Source: Aporrectodea caliginosa (Eukaryota > Annelida > Clitellata > Crassiclitellata > Lumbricidae). From it: a stretch of 64,000 nucleotides of DNA. The stretch lies in assembly GCA_020284085.1 (NCBI GenBank), contig JACEVL010000131.1, positions 1,849,272 to 1,913,271 on the forward strand, read 5' to 3'. The translations under genes were made by a program, and so were the position numbers. Below are positions 1 to 50,379 of the stretch, piece after piece. The notes under the pieces were generated by a model. The model worked only from the letters and a program-made list of their open reading frames with translations, was not told the DNA's origin and made no database searches. Within the stretch, counting starts at the first letter, position 1. Each line of letters opens with the position of its first letter.

Positions 1-220
1 ACCTGGTTGTCATGGCGCCCAAGGGTGCCTTGTACCTGCTCAAAAGATGACAAAAGATGCCGCGGCTCCCAAGGATGCCGTGAACCTGCTGAAGGGGTTT
101 AGCGGTTCCCAAGGGTGCCGTGAACCTGCTCAACGGTTTAAGCGGCTCCCAAGGGCGCCGTGAACCTGCTCAAGGGGTTTAGCGGCTCCCAAGGGTGCCG
201 TGAACCTGCTCAAACTGGTT
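1..220. repeat. 40-bp tandem repeat, about 5 copies
   Basis: Four clear 40-bp units start at 61, 101, 141 and 181 (core GGCTCCCAAGGGTGCCGTGA followed by ACCTGCTCAAGG). A more diverged unit precedes them at about 10-50. The array begins at the window edge, so it may be longer. No coding function is seen. Confidence 0.85.
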
Positions 221-769
221 GTTTTCCAAATTTTATTAAAATTTTATCGTTACTAATTCCGGACGCATATTATGAAGTTTCTTAGGAGTCGTTTTTTCCC
301 ACTCGCAGTGTACTGCATGCATACACACGAATACACGCCTCGTGTAGTTGGCAGATATAATGGGGCTGTTGACGTTTTCATAAGACGGCCGCCGTGTTTA
401 CAGAACGGTCTCGGCGTGAGAAGAGGGTGTTTATTAGGAACGGCGGCCTCTCTTCCTACACAATCCAAGTGGATTAGGGAAAACAATGATTTCACGTGGC
501 CTATGCTTTCGGATGTTATCGTTCGAGGTATTCTTGCCAGGTTCGGCGGCTTTGGTGCGCTGATAGGCTATCTCTTCCCAGGTCACCTCCTTATCTACTT
601 TCCTGCGGATCTTCCCCCGTTGAGTCGGAGCTTTCATTGTCCCTTTAGCCGGATAGTGTAAATATTGAAAAGACGGCGTGCGGAGAAAGCAGAAATCATA
701 AAGGGATGACGAGAATATGTAAGAGTTGGCGTGAACAATTGAAAGAATGGAGGTCTTTCATTGGCAGCG
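221..769. other. no recognised gene
   Basis: Unique-looking sequence. A 129-codon open frame (272-661, + strand) shows no recognisable motif and is overlapped by an equally featureless minus-strand frame. I do not call a gene here. Confidence 0.5.
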
Positions 770-865
770 AGGGTTGCGTCATGATGATGATGGTGGTGGT
801 GGTGGTGATGATGATGGTGGTGGTGGTGGTGGTGGTGGTGATGATGGTGACGATGATGATTGTGG

Positions 866-917
<52 letters not shown>

Positions 918-918
918 A
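770..918. repeat. trinucleotide microsatellite (GAT/GTG)n
   Basis: Nearly pure ATG/GTG/GAC triplets. They read as poly-Met/Val, poly-Asp/Gly or poly-His depending on frame and strand, and those open frames are artefacts of the repeat. Confidence 0.95.
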
Positions 919-1165
919 TAGGACCATTTATTTATCGCCGGAACTTTGGCCAGGCTGAAGTGCATGGCGGGCGTTGTACACAAGCTTAAAAGTCAACAGT
1001 TGTTTGATGTTGAAAAGGATCGGTCGTGAGGAGTGACGTGAATATCTGTCCAGAGATGGCGCTTTCTTCACGGGGTGATTGTGGTGGTGGTTGTCATGAT
1101 GGTGATGATTTGTTGATGATAATGATGTGGCGTTTGTGACGGCTTGTAATCTCTGAAAGTACGAA

Positions 1166-1196
<31 letters not shown>

Positions 1197-1197
1197 G
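1166..1197. repeat. (ATTG)n microsatellite
   Basis: About eight ATTG units. The same tetranucleotide recurs at 18890-18930, 20160-20395, 47315-47350 and 54725-54745. Confidence 0.9.
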
Positions 1198-1433
1198 TTG
1201 ATGAGTGTGATCATTCATTCATTCATTTCAAGAATTTATAGAGCATAGTTGAATCTATGGATGTGGTGTTATGTTGTGGTGATGATGGTGTTGATGGTGT
1301 GATGGTGGTGGTGTTTTTTTGTAATGTTATGTGGATGACATACTCTCTTTTGCATCATTGTGTGTTGTGTATGTATGAGTTGTATGTGCATATGTATGTT
1401 TGTATGGATTTGGGATATATATGGGTGTATGCA

Positions 1434-1571
1434 TATATATATATATATATATATATGATTCGTTTGTGTGTGTGCAATTTGTGTTGTGTGTGTGTGGGCT
1501 TGTGTGTGCAAACATTCAATGTTGGTGTGTGTGTGCTTGTGAGTGCAAAAACGCAACTGTGTGTATGTGTT

Positions 1572-1640
<69 letters not shown>
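1434..1640. repeat. dinucleotide repeats (AT)n then (GT)n
   Basis: An AT run at about 1434-1456 and a long GT run at about 1571-1640, separated by GT-rich sequence. Open frames through here are repeat artefacts. Confidence 0.9.
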
Positions 1641-1641
<1 letters not shown>

Positions 1642-1856
1642 TAGGTGTGTACGTAAAGAGACGTTTGTCGTCACGTTTTACAACGCAGCGGGGGTGGGGG
1701 CGGGCGTGAATCCTCCGTGACCCGACCGTGACCTGCCCTGGGCTGCGTCCGGGTCAGAGGTCATCTCTTCTGCGGCACCACTGACATCAGAACTGCCTGC
1801 ATCTGGCAATAAAGTCCTTACGTTGGCTGCTCTGCTCGGAACTCCCAGGTAGATGG

Positions 1857-2262
1857 AGCAGGATGAGGGGAGACAATGGAAAAGGCCGCTGGAGGAGGAT
1901 GCGAGGGAAGGCATGGAAAGAGAGGATCAAGAAGAGGAAGGTGAAGAGGAAGGAGATGGAGGAGGATGAAGAGGATGAAGAGGATGGGAAGAGGAATAGA
2001 ATGGAAGTAGGATGGGAAATGACAGTGGAAAGAGGATGGGAAAAGATGAGGAGGAACATGAAGAGAATGGAAACAGGATGGGGCAAGAGGAAGAATGGGA
2101 GGAGGAGGGACGAAGAGAGCGGAGAGAGGATGAAGAGGATGAAAAAGGAGGAAGGCGGAAGAGAAATGGAGAAGGTTGAAGGAAGGGAATGTCAGGAGAA
2201 AATTGGGAGGAATGAGGATGGTGAAGGATGGAGGAAGATGGAGGATGATGGTGGAGGAGAAC
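1857..2262. repeat. 400-bp polypurine (GGA/GAA/GAT) tract
   Basis: Over about 400 bases the + strand is overwhelmingly G and A, with only scattered T and very few C. It is built from GGA, GAA and GGAT words. Open frames here encode only low-complexity Arg/Glu/Lys/Met. Confidence 0.85.
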
Positions 2263-2264
2263 TA

Positions 2265-2410
2265 TTACACTGAATTACACATTACCAGTATGTTACACTG
2301 TGTTACATATTACATTATATTACACTGTATTACACGTTTTGATACGCTGTATTATTACTATGTTACACTGTGTTACATATTGCATTATATATTACGGCAT
2401 GTTACATAGA
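2265..2410. repeat. degenerate TTACACTGTATTACA repeat
   Basis: Overlapping copies of TTACACTG, TTACATAT and TTACATTA-type words. It ends about 75 bases before the first E-protein exon seen here. Confidence 0.75.
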
Positions 2411-2483
2411 TTTTGTGCTACATTTATGTAGCCTCTTTAAAGACCCTTGTGCTTAGTTTCAGTCAATTGTTGTTTGTCTCTAG

Positions 2484-32972
<30,489 letters not shown>

Positions 32973-33194
32973 GCAGGCGACCGCCGAGAGCGGATGATGA
33001 TGGCAGGCAACATGCGTTCCGTCAAAAGTAGCTTCAGTCCGGCAGAACTCTATCTCTCTCTCGCGTGCGTAATTAACCCCCCGACGCCCAATGTTACGCA
33101 TAAATTAAGAGGATGAACTGTGGCGCCCTCATGGCGTTGTGTTATTTCTAGATTCAGTCGGTCTTGACTGTCGCATATAACGAGTGTTTTCGTC

Positions 33195-34118
33195 ATGCCA
33201 GGTGATGTGAGCGTGGTTGCCGCGGCGGGATCCTGGACCACCGTCGGACAGCTCTGTGGTATGTATCCCACAACAGGAATCGAAAGCTGTGGTGATGTCA
33301 TGAACGACCAGACGCCTTCGAAGTCGATGGTTTTGCCAGGCTGCGTTCTGACGGGGTTTGACTTGATGGGGGCACCACCACCATCTCGTGAAATGATTCG
33401 GAACAGTTATGCGGAAAATTATGTGCCTTATCAGACTGATTATTATCATCCTTCTACTACTTCTTCGTCGTCGTTGCTCGGTTTCTTGAGGCAGGATGTT
33501 GAACAGGTCACGGAGGACGGTCCTCGCTTCCATGTCGAAGGCGACTACCAGCGCAGACCGAACTCTCGTGTCGAATACTCGAGTCTAGCGTCTGGAGGTT
33601 ATTGCGAAGACTTGAAGGGTTACAACGGTAACGAGAAGACTTTATCATATGTTTCTGAGTTGACGCTGGCCAGAGGCAATGTTGCGTCGAGTTCTTTATC
33701 GTACGACGTCGAGAATGTGTCGTCGTTTGCTCAATCAAATGAAGATTTGCAGAGGTTTTATGTCGCAAAGAGCAACGAGGTGCAGCGATGCAATGAAGAT
33801 ACAGGAGTGGCCCAGTCTGTTGATTTTGCGGAAGTAGCTGCAAATGACCAGATGGGAATTGGCGACAGTGGTGCCACGGATTTGACTCGTTCCGGTACAA
33901 GCGGCAATGAATCTGGTCCGCTTTATGAACCTCTCGAAGTTCCAGATAGCAACCTTGAAGCAAGCGAAACGGAAGCGACAGCGGACAAAGTCCCTTCAGG
34001 TGTTGGCAGTTTATTGTTGGCTGTCGTGGTTACAAAGAACAATGCCGTCGACCGCTCGCTTCCAACAGACGACCAGGTTTCTGATCCGCATGTTGGCTTG
34101 AATGGGCACTGTGAGTAG
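33195..34118 (+). CDS. unrecognised 307-codon intronless ORF downstream of the E-protein stop
   Basis: ATG at 33195 (G at -3), stop TAG at 34116-34118, then AATAAA at 34146. The protein is acidic and Ser/Asn/Asp/Glu-rich, with no membrane segment, signal peptide or domain I recognise. It has a Tyr/Pro/Ser patch (NYVPYQTDYYHPSTTSSSS then LLGFLRQDVEQV) in the first third and looks largely disordered. Codon choice varies as in real coding sequence, and there is no low-complexity repeat. No acceptor was found joining it in frame to E-protein exon 29551. It is either an independent intronless gene, a second cistron in the E-protein 3' UTR, or a chance frame. No function is assigned. Confidence 0.55.
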   Translation: MPGDVSVVAAAGSWTTVGQLCGMYPTTGIESCGDVMNDQTPSKSMVLPGCVLTGFDLMGAPPPSREMIRNSYAENYVPYQTDYYHPSTTSSSSLLGFLRQDVEQVTEDGPRFHVEGDYQRRPNSRVEYSSLASGGYCEDLKGYNGNEKTLSYVSELTLARGNVASSSLSYDVENVSSFAQSNEDLQRFYVAKSNEVQRCNEDTGVAQSVDFAEVAANDQMGIGDSGATDLTRSGTSGNESGPLYEPLEVPDSNLEASETEATADKVPSGVGSLLLAVVVTKNNAVDRSLPTDDQVSDPHVGLNGHCE

Positions 34119-34145
34119 TAGCGTTCATGTGAACATTTCACAGAA

Positions 34146-34151
34146 AATAAA
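34146..34151 (+). terminator. candidate polyadenylation signal AATAAA
   Basis: Hexamer 28 bp after the stop of the 307-codon ORF. It could end either the E-protein transcript or a separate transcript. Another AATAAA lies at 34421. Confidence 0.5.
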
Positions 34152-34426
34152 AGCGTCACTGTGCCATCGTGAAAGTGTTGGCAGAAATTGCCATGGCAGC
34201 TGGTACATTGAAACGACTTGTAAAGAATTACAGCTCAATATCAACGTTATCTGTCCTCGCTTGACCAATTGCCACTCCTGACATCCTGATAACGATAGCT
34301 TGTCATACCATAGTCATGATTATCTGGCAGCCTGTGGAAATAAATGTTTTGCCGTAACACTTGTAAACTCATTCTAGTAAATTTGTTAAATGTCTGTATG
34401 ACGTGATTTCCGACTCGACTAATAAA

Positions 34427-37174
34427 ATGTGTGTTTATGTGAAACCTGTATCCCTTATGCAATTCCATATCTTGTTCAAATGCTGCAACCAAGAATGAGT
34501 TTAAATGGATGTAATGTGAAGTAGAATGTGACTTGTGTTACCAGCGGTCACTTCTGCAGGAAGACATGGTAGACGATTGGTTAGAGCGCTCACCTTGTAA
34601 TGTGGAGAGTATGGGTTTGAGCTGACTGCTCTGAGATGGGTACTTTGTAGAGACTTTGAGCAAGTCCTTCACTCACAATTGCTCAGTGCCATCAATTGAT
34701 GCCCAGGCATTAGATAGCGGCCTTAATAAATGCTTAATACTAATGATAATGAGACCCAGATGAAAATGAAAAGTGGGGTATAACAGGATCAGTGACAACT
34801 TGATTCCGATGTAAGATGCGGATTTTGAGTAGTGGTCTCTGGAGCTAAATAATTGTTCCTCGTTAAACAATAGCTTGGTATTCTTAGGTTCCACATTATA
34901 GACTCGTGGATGCTGGCTCGTCCACATTCAGAAACCTTACAACGTAACCATAACTCATCCCAAACATGTTGAGCATTTGAATCTGGTAACAGGTATTCTT
35001 AAGCAGAGGTATGGGTAATTGGCGTATTTTTACTTGCTTCTATTGGTGTTCATAGTCTTCGGTGGTATGACCATAACATTGAAGGATTGTTGGGTTGAAA
35101 TGGAAACAACACTACTGACATCCAACATTTCCTTGTAAGCTTGAGGAAATTGTCAATTTGACTCCAGATCCAGGATTCCATCTCAGGACACGGAGGTGAC
35201 AGACTGGCTTTTGACTCAATTGTGATTGTGCATAATTATATAGCGCCTTTTCAAGAAAACTCATCAGAGCTACTCGATTACACAAAAACCACTGTCGAAC
35301 AGAACTTCAACTGCTTGTGAAACAGAGGCATCAGTGCCTATGTTCTATTCTAACTTTTTTAAGCTTACCCATTTATGTTTTCCGAAGTAATTTCGCTGCT
35401 GTGTCGTGTTTTGCTTGCTGGAACTGTACAGCATGCATGTGAATTTACAGAAGCGCCTCTAACTCTAGAACTGTGATTTCACCAAGTTTTCTGTGAAAAC
35501 ACCTCTGACTTGTTAATCATGACAGTAGCTTGCATTATACTATGTGAAGAGAGATCCTCGGGCAAGCACAGCACTGTACACGTACCGTGCAGTCAGATAT
35601 CTACTTTTTTCATGACAGTTCTGATTGTAATGACTATGTGTACTGGTAGTTTTCTATAACCAAAAAAATTGCACCGCATAATTAATAAATTGATTGTAAT
35701 AATTAGCGAAGATTGTTGGTCTTTGGTAATGTTTTCTGTCTCTCAAACTTTACCTGTTTGATCTATATGTGCCATTCTGGTTAATGCTGGTTGAGAAAGA
35801 ATCTAGCCACATTTTCTTTTTTGTAAAGTTTAAAGTTTATAAGTACTTTTCTTTTTCTAACTGTCATTCGAGTAACTTAATTCTTAGCCATGTCATTGTT
35901 GCTACGTGTTATCGCTGTCAGGACTTGAGTCGAGCAATGTTAAGCCGAAGTGTTAAATTATGAACGTGTTAGTATGTATTTAACAAAAACATTGTTACAA
36001 CATACTCTGTTATGTAATATTAATGGATGTAGGAGTTTTATGGACACGGCGAAAATGCGTTTAAATCGGTTTATTTTAGATTGACTATCCTGTATTGATC
36101 AGAGAGTGTTTTTTCTTAAATCTAATTACGAAAAATTGCGCTATTACAAGTTTTTCTGTCAGTCAGATAGGTGCTGTAAAATTACAGTCGATGTAAATAG
36201 TTTACGTCAGCAATTTTTGAGGATGATAACTTATGGCTTACTTGGCTTTGTGTTCTTGTTTCAAAATCATAAATTGTAATGAATGTATTAAGCTCATTGG
36301 GAAGTTTTAGCCTATACACTGGAGCAGATCCAGTGTTTGAAATTAGGCTAGTGGCATGTGATTATGAGGTGTCGAGTGGAATGATCGAATAGGCCTACTT
36401 CTACTTCTGGTCACTGCTGTGAGCGGCAATATATAAATTAATAAATACAATAGGCTACAATACTTGAACTTCCAACCATTATAATGCTGGGCTGAAGTTA
36501 CCACAAATATACATGTACAAGAAGATGTAATCAATCGTAATGTAATGTAAATATAACAGTTACTTTGAAATTTCTCGGCACCAAACAAAAGCTGTGTTGT
36601 GGAGACACAGCTAATTCATGAGCGAGGCCTAGGCCTACTGTTATCAACCGTTCGACACGCGTATCTGTTGAAAAGCAGTTGTCAACATAGATCCCTAAAT
36701 TTGCGCGTCCACACAAATCAACCCAGTGGTAGTTGCTAGAGGGGTTCCGGACCTCAGGGCACCACCACCTCAGGTGCGCCACTGCTTGAATTTCGCGTTC
36801 CACACTTGCTGAGTTGCTTCGGAGATGGAGATACTGTACAAAATAATTATATCCAAAATACAACCTAATTATATTGCTTTTATTCTATGCCACTTAAACC
36901 TACATCCTGAAACAACGCATTAGCCTACATCAGTTGTTAAAAGCCTTACTCTCCAAACGGCCACGAAGAATGAAAGGAACTCTTGGACACGGTTACGGGG
37001 CTTTTTACGAAGGTTGACGAAACCAAGTTAGGCCTACATGTTAAAAATATTTCCCGTTAAATAAAGGCGACCTGTCTCACCTAAGACTTTGACTCGGATT
37101 CAGGCGAACTGAACCCCATTCTGCCTCGGGATTCGCGACAGGAAGAAGCTCCCTACCAGAATTCTAATGGTAAT
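34427..37174. other. intergenic region without recognised genes
   Basis: Apart from a SINE-C copy (34564-34745) and a minus-strand SINE tail near 35235-35285 (TATATAGCGCCTTTTCAAG), I see no coding signal or strong structure. Confidence 0.6.
34564..34745 (+). mobile_element. SINE-C copy
   Basis: GATTGGTTAGAGCGCTCACC head, GAGCAAGTCCTTCACTCACA body, GCCTTAATAAATGCTTAATA tail. Confidence 0.8.
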
Positions 37175-37475
37175 TAAATTGTAATTAGCAACTTCTATTG
37201 CGGCGGTGCTTCCGATAATGAACAAGGCATCAACCAATGGCACACCCAGGGTTTAAAGTGGTGTGGGAACGGCGTTCCCACCGCTAAAATTCGAAATTGC
37301 TTGCGTTCCCACTGCTCACCATGCAATGGAACCCTGATAACACAATGCTCTCCAATAAAACTCTTTCGATCAGCGTTCCCACTGCTCACCCAAACCACTT
37401 TAACCACTGGGCACACCAAAACCAAACCGTGGCCTAATCGGGTCAACATCCAGAAGATCAGCCCGTAAGAGATGG
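37175..37475. mobile_element. SINE-D-type repeat interrupted by a hAT MITE
   Basis: The repeat runs ..AACAAGGCATCAACCAATGG, is interrupted at 37247-37409, and resumes with CACCAAAACCAAACCGTGGC and CATCCAGAAGATCA, matching 28294 and 55886. Confidence 0.8.
37247..37409. mobile_element. 163-bp hAT MITE with intact 8-bp target duplication
   Basis: The inverted ends CAGGGTTTAAAGTGGT and CAGTGGTTAAAGTGGT (from the complement) are flanked on both sides by GGCACACC (37239-37246 and 37410-37417). Internally it repeats GCGTTCCCACTGCTCACC-type sequence. Confidence 0.93.
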
Positions 37476-37719
37476 GACGGTTGGGACCCATAATTATGGG
37501 CTCTGTGTGTCCCAAATGGAATTATGGGTTCTGAAGGGGCTCTGTGTGGGGCTTTGTGGGCATGTTGGCAGGGAGCGATGTCCATTTCACGATTACAGAG
37601 TCTTGTGGCTGTGAGACCATAGTGTTCGCTGAGGTTAGTAAGCCGACGATGTTCATGTTGGTTTTATCTGTGAAATCTCATAATCTATCATATAAGTTCA
37701 ATCTGATTCAATCAACTGT

Positions 37720-38181
37720 TTAAAAAGCAAAAACAAGGTCGATGCCAATTGCCTTTATATTTGGCGCACGTATTGAAAGATCTGGATATCTTGAGAAGAA
37801 CCCAGAGAGCCAGTCCTTCCCAGCCATCTGACTTTTCCTACAGAACCTATGATTGATGCCTGCTGCCTCGGCCATGTCAAAAGCAAGACGTCTGACATCT
37901 CTTGGAGTGAGACCGTACAAAGCCTTTTCCATATATTTTATATGATTGCAAAGTTCAGATTCAAGGGCAACAGATAGTACTGGCGTATGGCATCCCAACT
38001 TCAACACACCTGGCATCGTGGTATGGTGGTCACGATGTCGGCGCAAGGTTCGCGCGGGTATGCCCATCTCCCTACTCGCTTGAATGAGAGGCATGCCCTG
38101 ACTAAGGGCTTCCAATGCTGTAGCAAGTCTCTCTTCACCATACTCTCCTCTTTCCGACTTTCGCTTGTAGACACGTACCAT
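37720..38181 (-). pseudogene. pogo/Tigger-like transposase N-terminal fragment (153 aa)
   Basis: On the minus strand an uninterrupted frame starts MVRVYKRKSERGEYGEERL (psq-type helix-turn-helix with GIPARTLRRH) and continues to MEKALYGLTPRDVRRLAFD, KSQMAGKDWLSGFFSRYPDL and SIRAP, the CENP-B-like DNA-binding region of pogo-family transposases. The frame then diverges and stops, so the catalytic DDE domain is absent. It is intronless. It is either a truncated transposon or a captured DNA-binding module. Confidence 0.75.
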
Positions 38182-38731
38182 GATGTAATCTAAAACAATT
38201 CATTGCAGACTCATTTACCATACCCTACCAAAACGATTATCACAATAGCAAGCAAGCGAACAAGAATTTAGCAACAAGCCTACTTTACACGTGGGTCGTT
38301 GCGGGGTAAAACGCCCACCATGGGCGTTTCACCCCATATAGAGGGTGGGCGTGTTACCCCAAAACCCCCGATTTATCGAAAATATTTACAGTGTCGTTAT
38401 CCTGCAATATCGCTAATACATCAAGATATAATTGAAAACGTCGTTGCGAGCTCTGTCTGTCTGCCCATAACTATATCGAATCGCATACCACTTGCTTTCG
38501 CAAATCGTCAAACTGTGAGGTCACAACATTTAGCAAAAGTGTCCAAATAATTAAGAAATGAAATATTTTCACTTACCGCGAAACGAAATACACAAACTCG
38601 ATATCAGAAGGTAACTTCAGATGGCGCCAGCATATTATGTATAATTTTATAGCGCTTAAATACTGCAGAGGCTCTACGAAGGCCCTAGGCGTTTCACCCC
38701 ACCTAGGCCTTTTGCCCCACTCCACCCTACC
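38182..38731 (-). mobile_element. 5' terminal region of the pogo-like element
   Basis: At the right edge the minus strand reads GTAGGGTGGAGTGGGGCAAA followed by AGGCC, a pogo-type terminal repeat. Related GGGGT(A/G)AAACGCC motifs recur at 38299, 38325 and 38688. No matching left terminus was found beyond 37720, so the element seems 3'-truncated. Confidence 0.55.
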
Positions 38732-39039
38732 TAAAAAAATATTCCGAATAGTAGGCCTAAGCTTAATAAAGTCGATTTAGAAGTAGGCTAAGTTTTAAAA
38801 AGATTATAGAATGTGATTTTTAAATGGGGTTCGCAGGCCTCGACAGTAGGCCTATAGCCTAGCCTAATCATGTTAAAAGTAAACACATCTTCAGCATTAA
38901 ATTCGGGTGCAATTCGATTTATATCGCCATTAGTTTCCTATAATTGCCAGTACGTAGGCCTAGTACCGTCCCGTTCTAAGAATATTTCTTCTCTATAGGC
39001 CTATACTTTCACTTTATGCCACAGTTTAATTTGAAACTT

Positions 39040-39130
39040 TTACGCAGTTGCAGAAGTTTAAGGGATTAGAGCGCTGCTGATTTTGAGCGGCGCTATATAA
39101 ATGTTCGATTACAATTACAATTACAATTTC
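39040..39130 (+). mobile_element. SINE tail fragment
   Basis: GATTAGAGCGCTGCTGATTT then GAGCGGCGCTATATAAATGT and a (TTACAA)n end. Confidence 0.6.
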
Positions 39131-39445
39131 AGCCTTTATTTTAATAATAATTATTACCATACTCTCTCGAATTTTTAGCCTTAGTTTATCAATGTATAAG
39201 TTGCGTACTTGTTATCTTATTTTCAATAAAGGAAAGTTGATTGACTGAGAACAGTTTCTTGCTCCGCAATGAACCCTACCTTTACTTACTTATTACTTGT
39301 GAAGACGCCAAACGTGGAAGACATTAAAATTTAATGGTTTTGGACGTTTAAGGGAAATCCGTGAGATTGTGCTTGAAATTCTTAAAACCTCGGATTTAGT
39401 TTCACAAAATTCGTCTAAAGTTTCTCTTTACTAAACTACAGAGAA

Positions 39446-48011
<8,566 letters not shown>

Positions 48012-48434
48012 ACGCTGCTGCTTTTGACTGTACCTTTCTTCGTCAAGTGCTGACTGGCACTGAATGAATGTTACGATAAACTGTTTTTAAAGAATACACT
48101 TAGATTTATTCCAAGGCCATCGACGTACTTTTCTCCTAACATTTTCGTTTTAAATAAGGGCTCTTGGTTGACGCTAATAACACGCGGAGTGCAGATTTTC
48201 TAACTATGGGTTAATTGATTTAGAGAGACAGTGTTGGTGCTGTTGATTGCCTTGGTGATTGTCTGATTCATCGATAGAGATCGCAAACATAAAAGACAAG
48301 TTTTGAAACCAACTTTGGTCGTCAACACGTTGTTAACCAAGAAAAGACAAGATTTTTCATGAAAAAAATATTAAATACATGTAGTGTATTTGATTCAGCT
48401 TTTACCCCCAACCCCCCTTGCGGAAAACAAAAAT

Positions 48435-48440
48435 AATAAA
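48435..48440 (+). terminator. SMU1: candidate SMU1 polyadenylation signal AATAAA
   Basis: Overlapping AATAAA/ATAAAA about 425 bp after the SMU1 stop. It is the first canonical hexamer I see downstream. Confidence 0.45.
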
Positions 48441-49266
48441 ATAAAACGTCAACATTGTGAATAACGTCATTAATAAACAACTAGTTCTGTCTTATGTAGC
48501 AATAATAATAATAAATTATTATTATTACATATTACAATTATTACATGCATTATTATAATAATACATGTAATAATTGGTAGTGACGTAACACATCAAGTCA
48601 TTCGATAGATTTCTCTCTTGGGGTTTAGTTTCTACAAGTAGAGCGAGCTCGTCAGAATACGTTTTAGGCCATTTTAGGCGGACGTCCGCACTGGTCATAA
48701 CCACTCCCCCCTTGTCCGCATTTGGATGACCTCCCCCTCATTGCGGACGTCCTTTATGGATGCTCCCTATACGCAGTCGCACCGCTATCATCACGGGTAG
48801 TCCGGAACATCCCGTTGACACTGGCCTACGTGATTTTGTGTCTACCCGAGAACTCCCCAAAACCTCGCCTCTTGCTCTCTACACAGGTCTTTCACTCAAA
48901 ACTGAAAACACTTCCCTTTCACAAATCCTATTCATCCTCTTCCCCTTCCCTTCCTTGCCGCTAAAATTCTGAACACCATCCACCGTTTCCGTCTGAATGT
49001 CCGCCCTTTGTATCTTGACCCTTTGCCTATCTATTTTGTTTTGACTAAGCGCCTGTGAATAAACTGGTTCCCCCGACTTCGCAAGTTGGGCGCTATAGAA
49101 ATCTAAAGATCACGATGTATCAGAACATTAATATAAATTCCAAATCGTCAGCAATTTGGTTACGGCCCTTACGGGTACGCGACCGATTAGATACCGCCGT
49201 CCATAATATTATGTTAAACTTCAAGTAGGCCTAATTTAGTTGGGCAAGTCGAGGTCCACTGTAGGC
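48441..49266. other. intergenic, with LINE/SINE-like tail
   Basis: 48495-48575 is ATT/AAT-rich. 48650-49105 looks like a degraded LINE 3' end (TCTTTCACTCAAAACTGAAA followed by ACACTTCCCTTTC) with a GCGCTATAGAAAT tail at about 49090. The short frames have no confident product. Confidence 0.5.
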
Positions 49267-49785
49267 CAGGGGTGCAAAAAACCAAACTTTTTTCAAAATG
49301 AAAACTTGGTTTTAAAAACAGTTAATTATTAGGCCTATGGTTTTTACCTTAGGAGATTTCTATCTGCATAACAAAAAAGTTGACGAGAAATTAGTAGTGA
49401 CGGAAAAAGTTGACGACGACCGGGGGTAGTAACGACACTTTTCCTCAATTTTTCACCGCACAAAATTGCTTTTGCAATTGCACAAATTGATTTCCGACTG
49501 CACATTTTGTGTAGAACTGCACGCTAAAAAAAGCCCTGATAATACCGTTCAAATTAATCAGATGTATATAAATGAAATTAACTAGAACAGTAGAACCGTA
49601 GAATGTCATAAAACGAAGTTAACAAAGACCAAACAGCAATTGCCAAGAGAGTTTAAGAGACGACATTTTTGGCATTTATAATTTTGAAATTTGTAAAAAC
49701 AAAAAACCAAAATTTGCGATTTTTTGTTTTTGTTTTTTAAAAACCAAAAAACCAAAATGAAAAAACCAAGCCTTTAACAGCCCTG
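49267..49785 (-). mobile_element. hAT-type non-autonomous element (GGTTTTTTGG family), copy 2
   Basis: 519 bp, ends CAGGGGTGCAAAAAACC and GGCTTTAACAG-type (right end reads CCTTTAACAGCCCTG). It is flanked by perfect CTGTAGGC duplications (49259-49266 and 49786-49793). It is inverted relative to the copy at 10985. No transposase frame. Confidence 0.92.
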
Positions 49786-50379
49786 CTGTAGGCCTATATT
49801 GGCATTGTCCACAGATGTAGACTTATTAAAATAGTTAATTATTAGGCCTATTACATTAAGACTTGTCTTTGAAACCAGAAGTTAGGGTTATTAAAAATAC
49901 AAATAACTAGACATTCAACCTGGGATTATTATTACTGACCGCAACTTAACGAAGTTTTTAAAGGACACAAAAATTTCTGATCGTAGTTTGAAGGTTTGTG
50001 CAAAAATTAATGCTAGTTTTGCGCGAAGAGTTTGATGGGTGGGCTCTTTTCTGTGCATAAACATAGTAAAATTCAATGTTTAAGTATTGCGAAATCATAA
50101 TTAATTTTTTTAGTGATAGCTTTCAACCCGCTTCAATACAGATTTCAACACGGGGGCATTCGGCAAACCGCAGATGTGATCCTCATTACGAAAATCAATT
50201 CAACATTAGCACTTTACAGTTGGAAGTTAGTTCGCGCAATTTCAAACAGGACCAGTGACTTTTTAATTACGTGTCTTATTTTTTAGTGTACGTTACAAGT
50301 ATCAATCTGGTGTTCTAAAATCAATAAAAAATCATTGTAAAATATTGCACTCTATTTGCTTTTATGTCTGTCCAACAGT

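Noticed and set aside
272..661. 129-codon ORF near the window start
   Set aside because: No recognisable domain, no splice or promoter context, and overlapped by a comparable minus-strand frame; kept only as a note.
634..989. Open frames of poly-His, poly-Ile/Thr, poly-Met/Val or poly-Asp/Gly
   Set aside because: All are different frames of one GAT/GTG microsatellite; no unique coding sequence.
1257..1720. 150- and 106-codon Cys/Val-rich ORFs
   Set aside because: Produced by (GT)n and (AT)n repeats.
33152..34118. The 307-codon ORF as an alternative C-terminus of the E-protein
   Set aside because: The best acceptor (TTTCTAG at 33145-33151), joined in phase to 29551, runs in another frame and hits a stop after 17 codons.
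48722..48972. Two overlapping ORFs of 70-80 codons downstream of SMU1
   Set aside because: Sequence and tail look like a degraded LINE 3' end; frames overlap each other and lack motifs.
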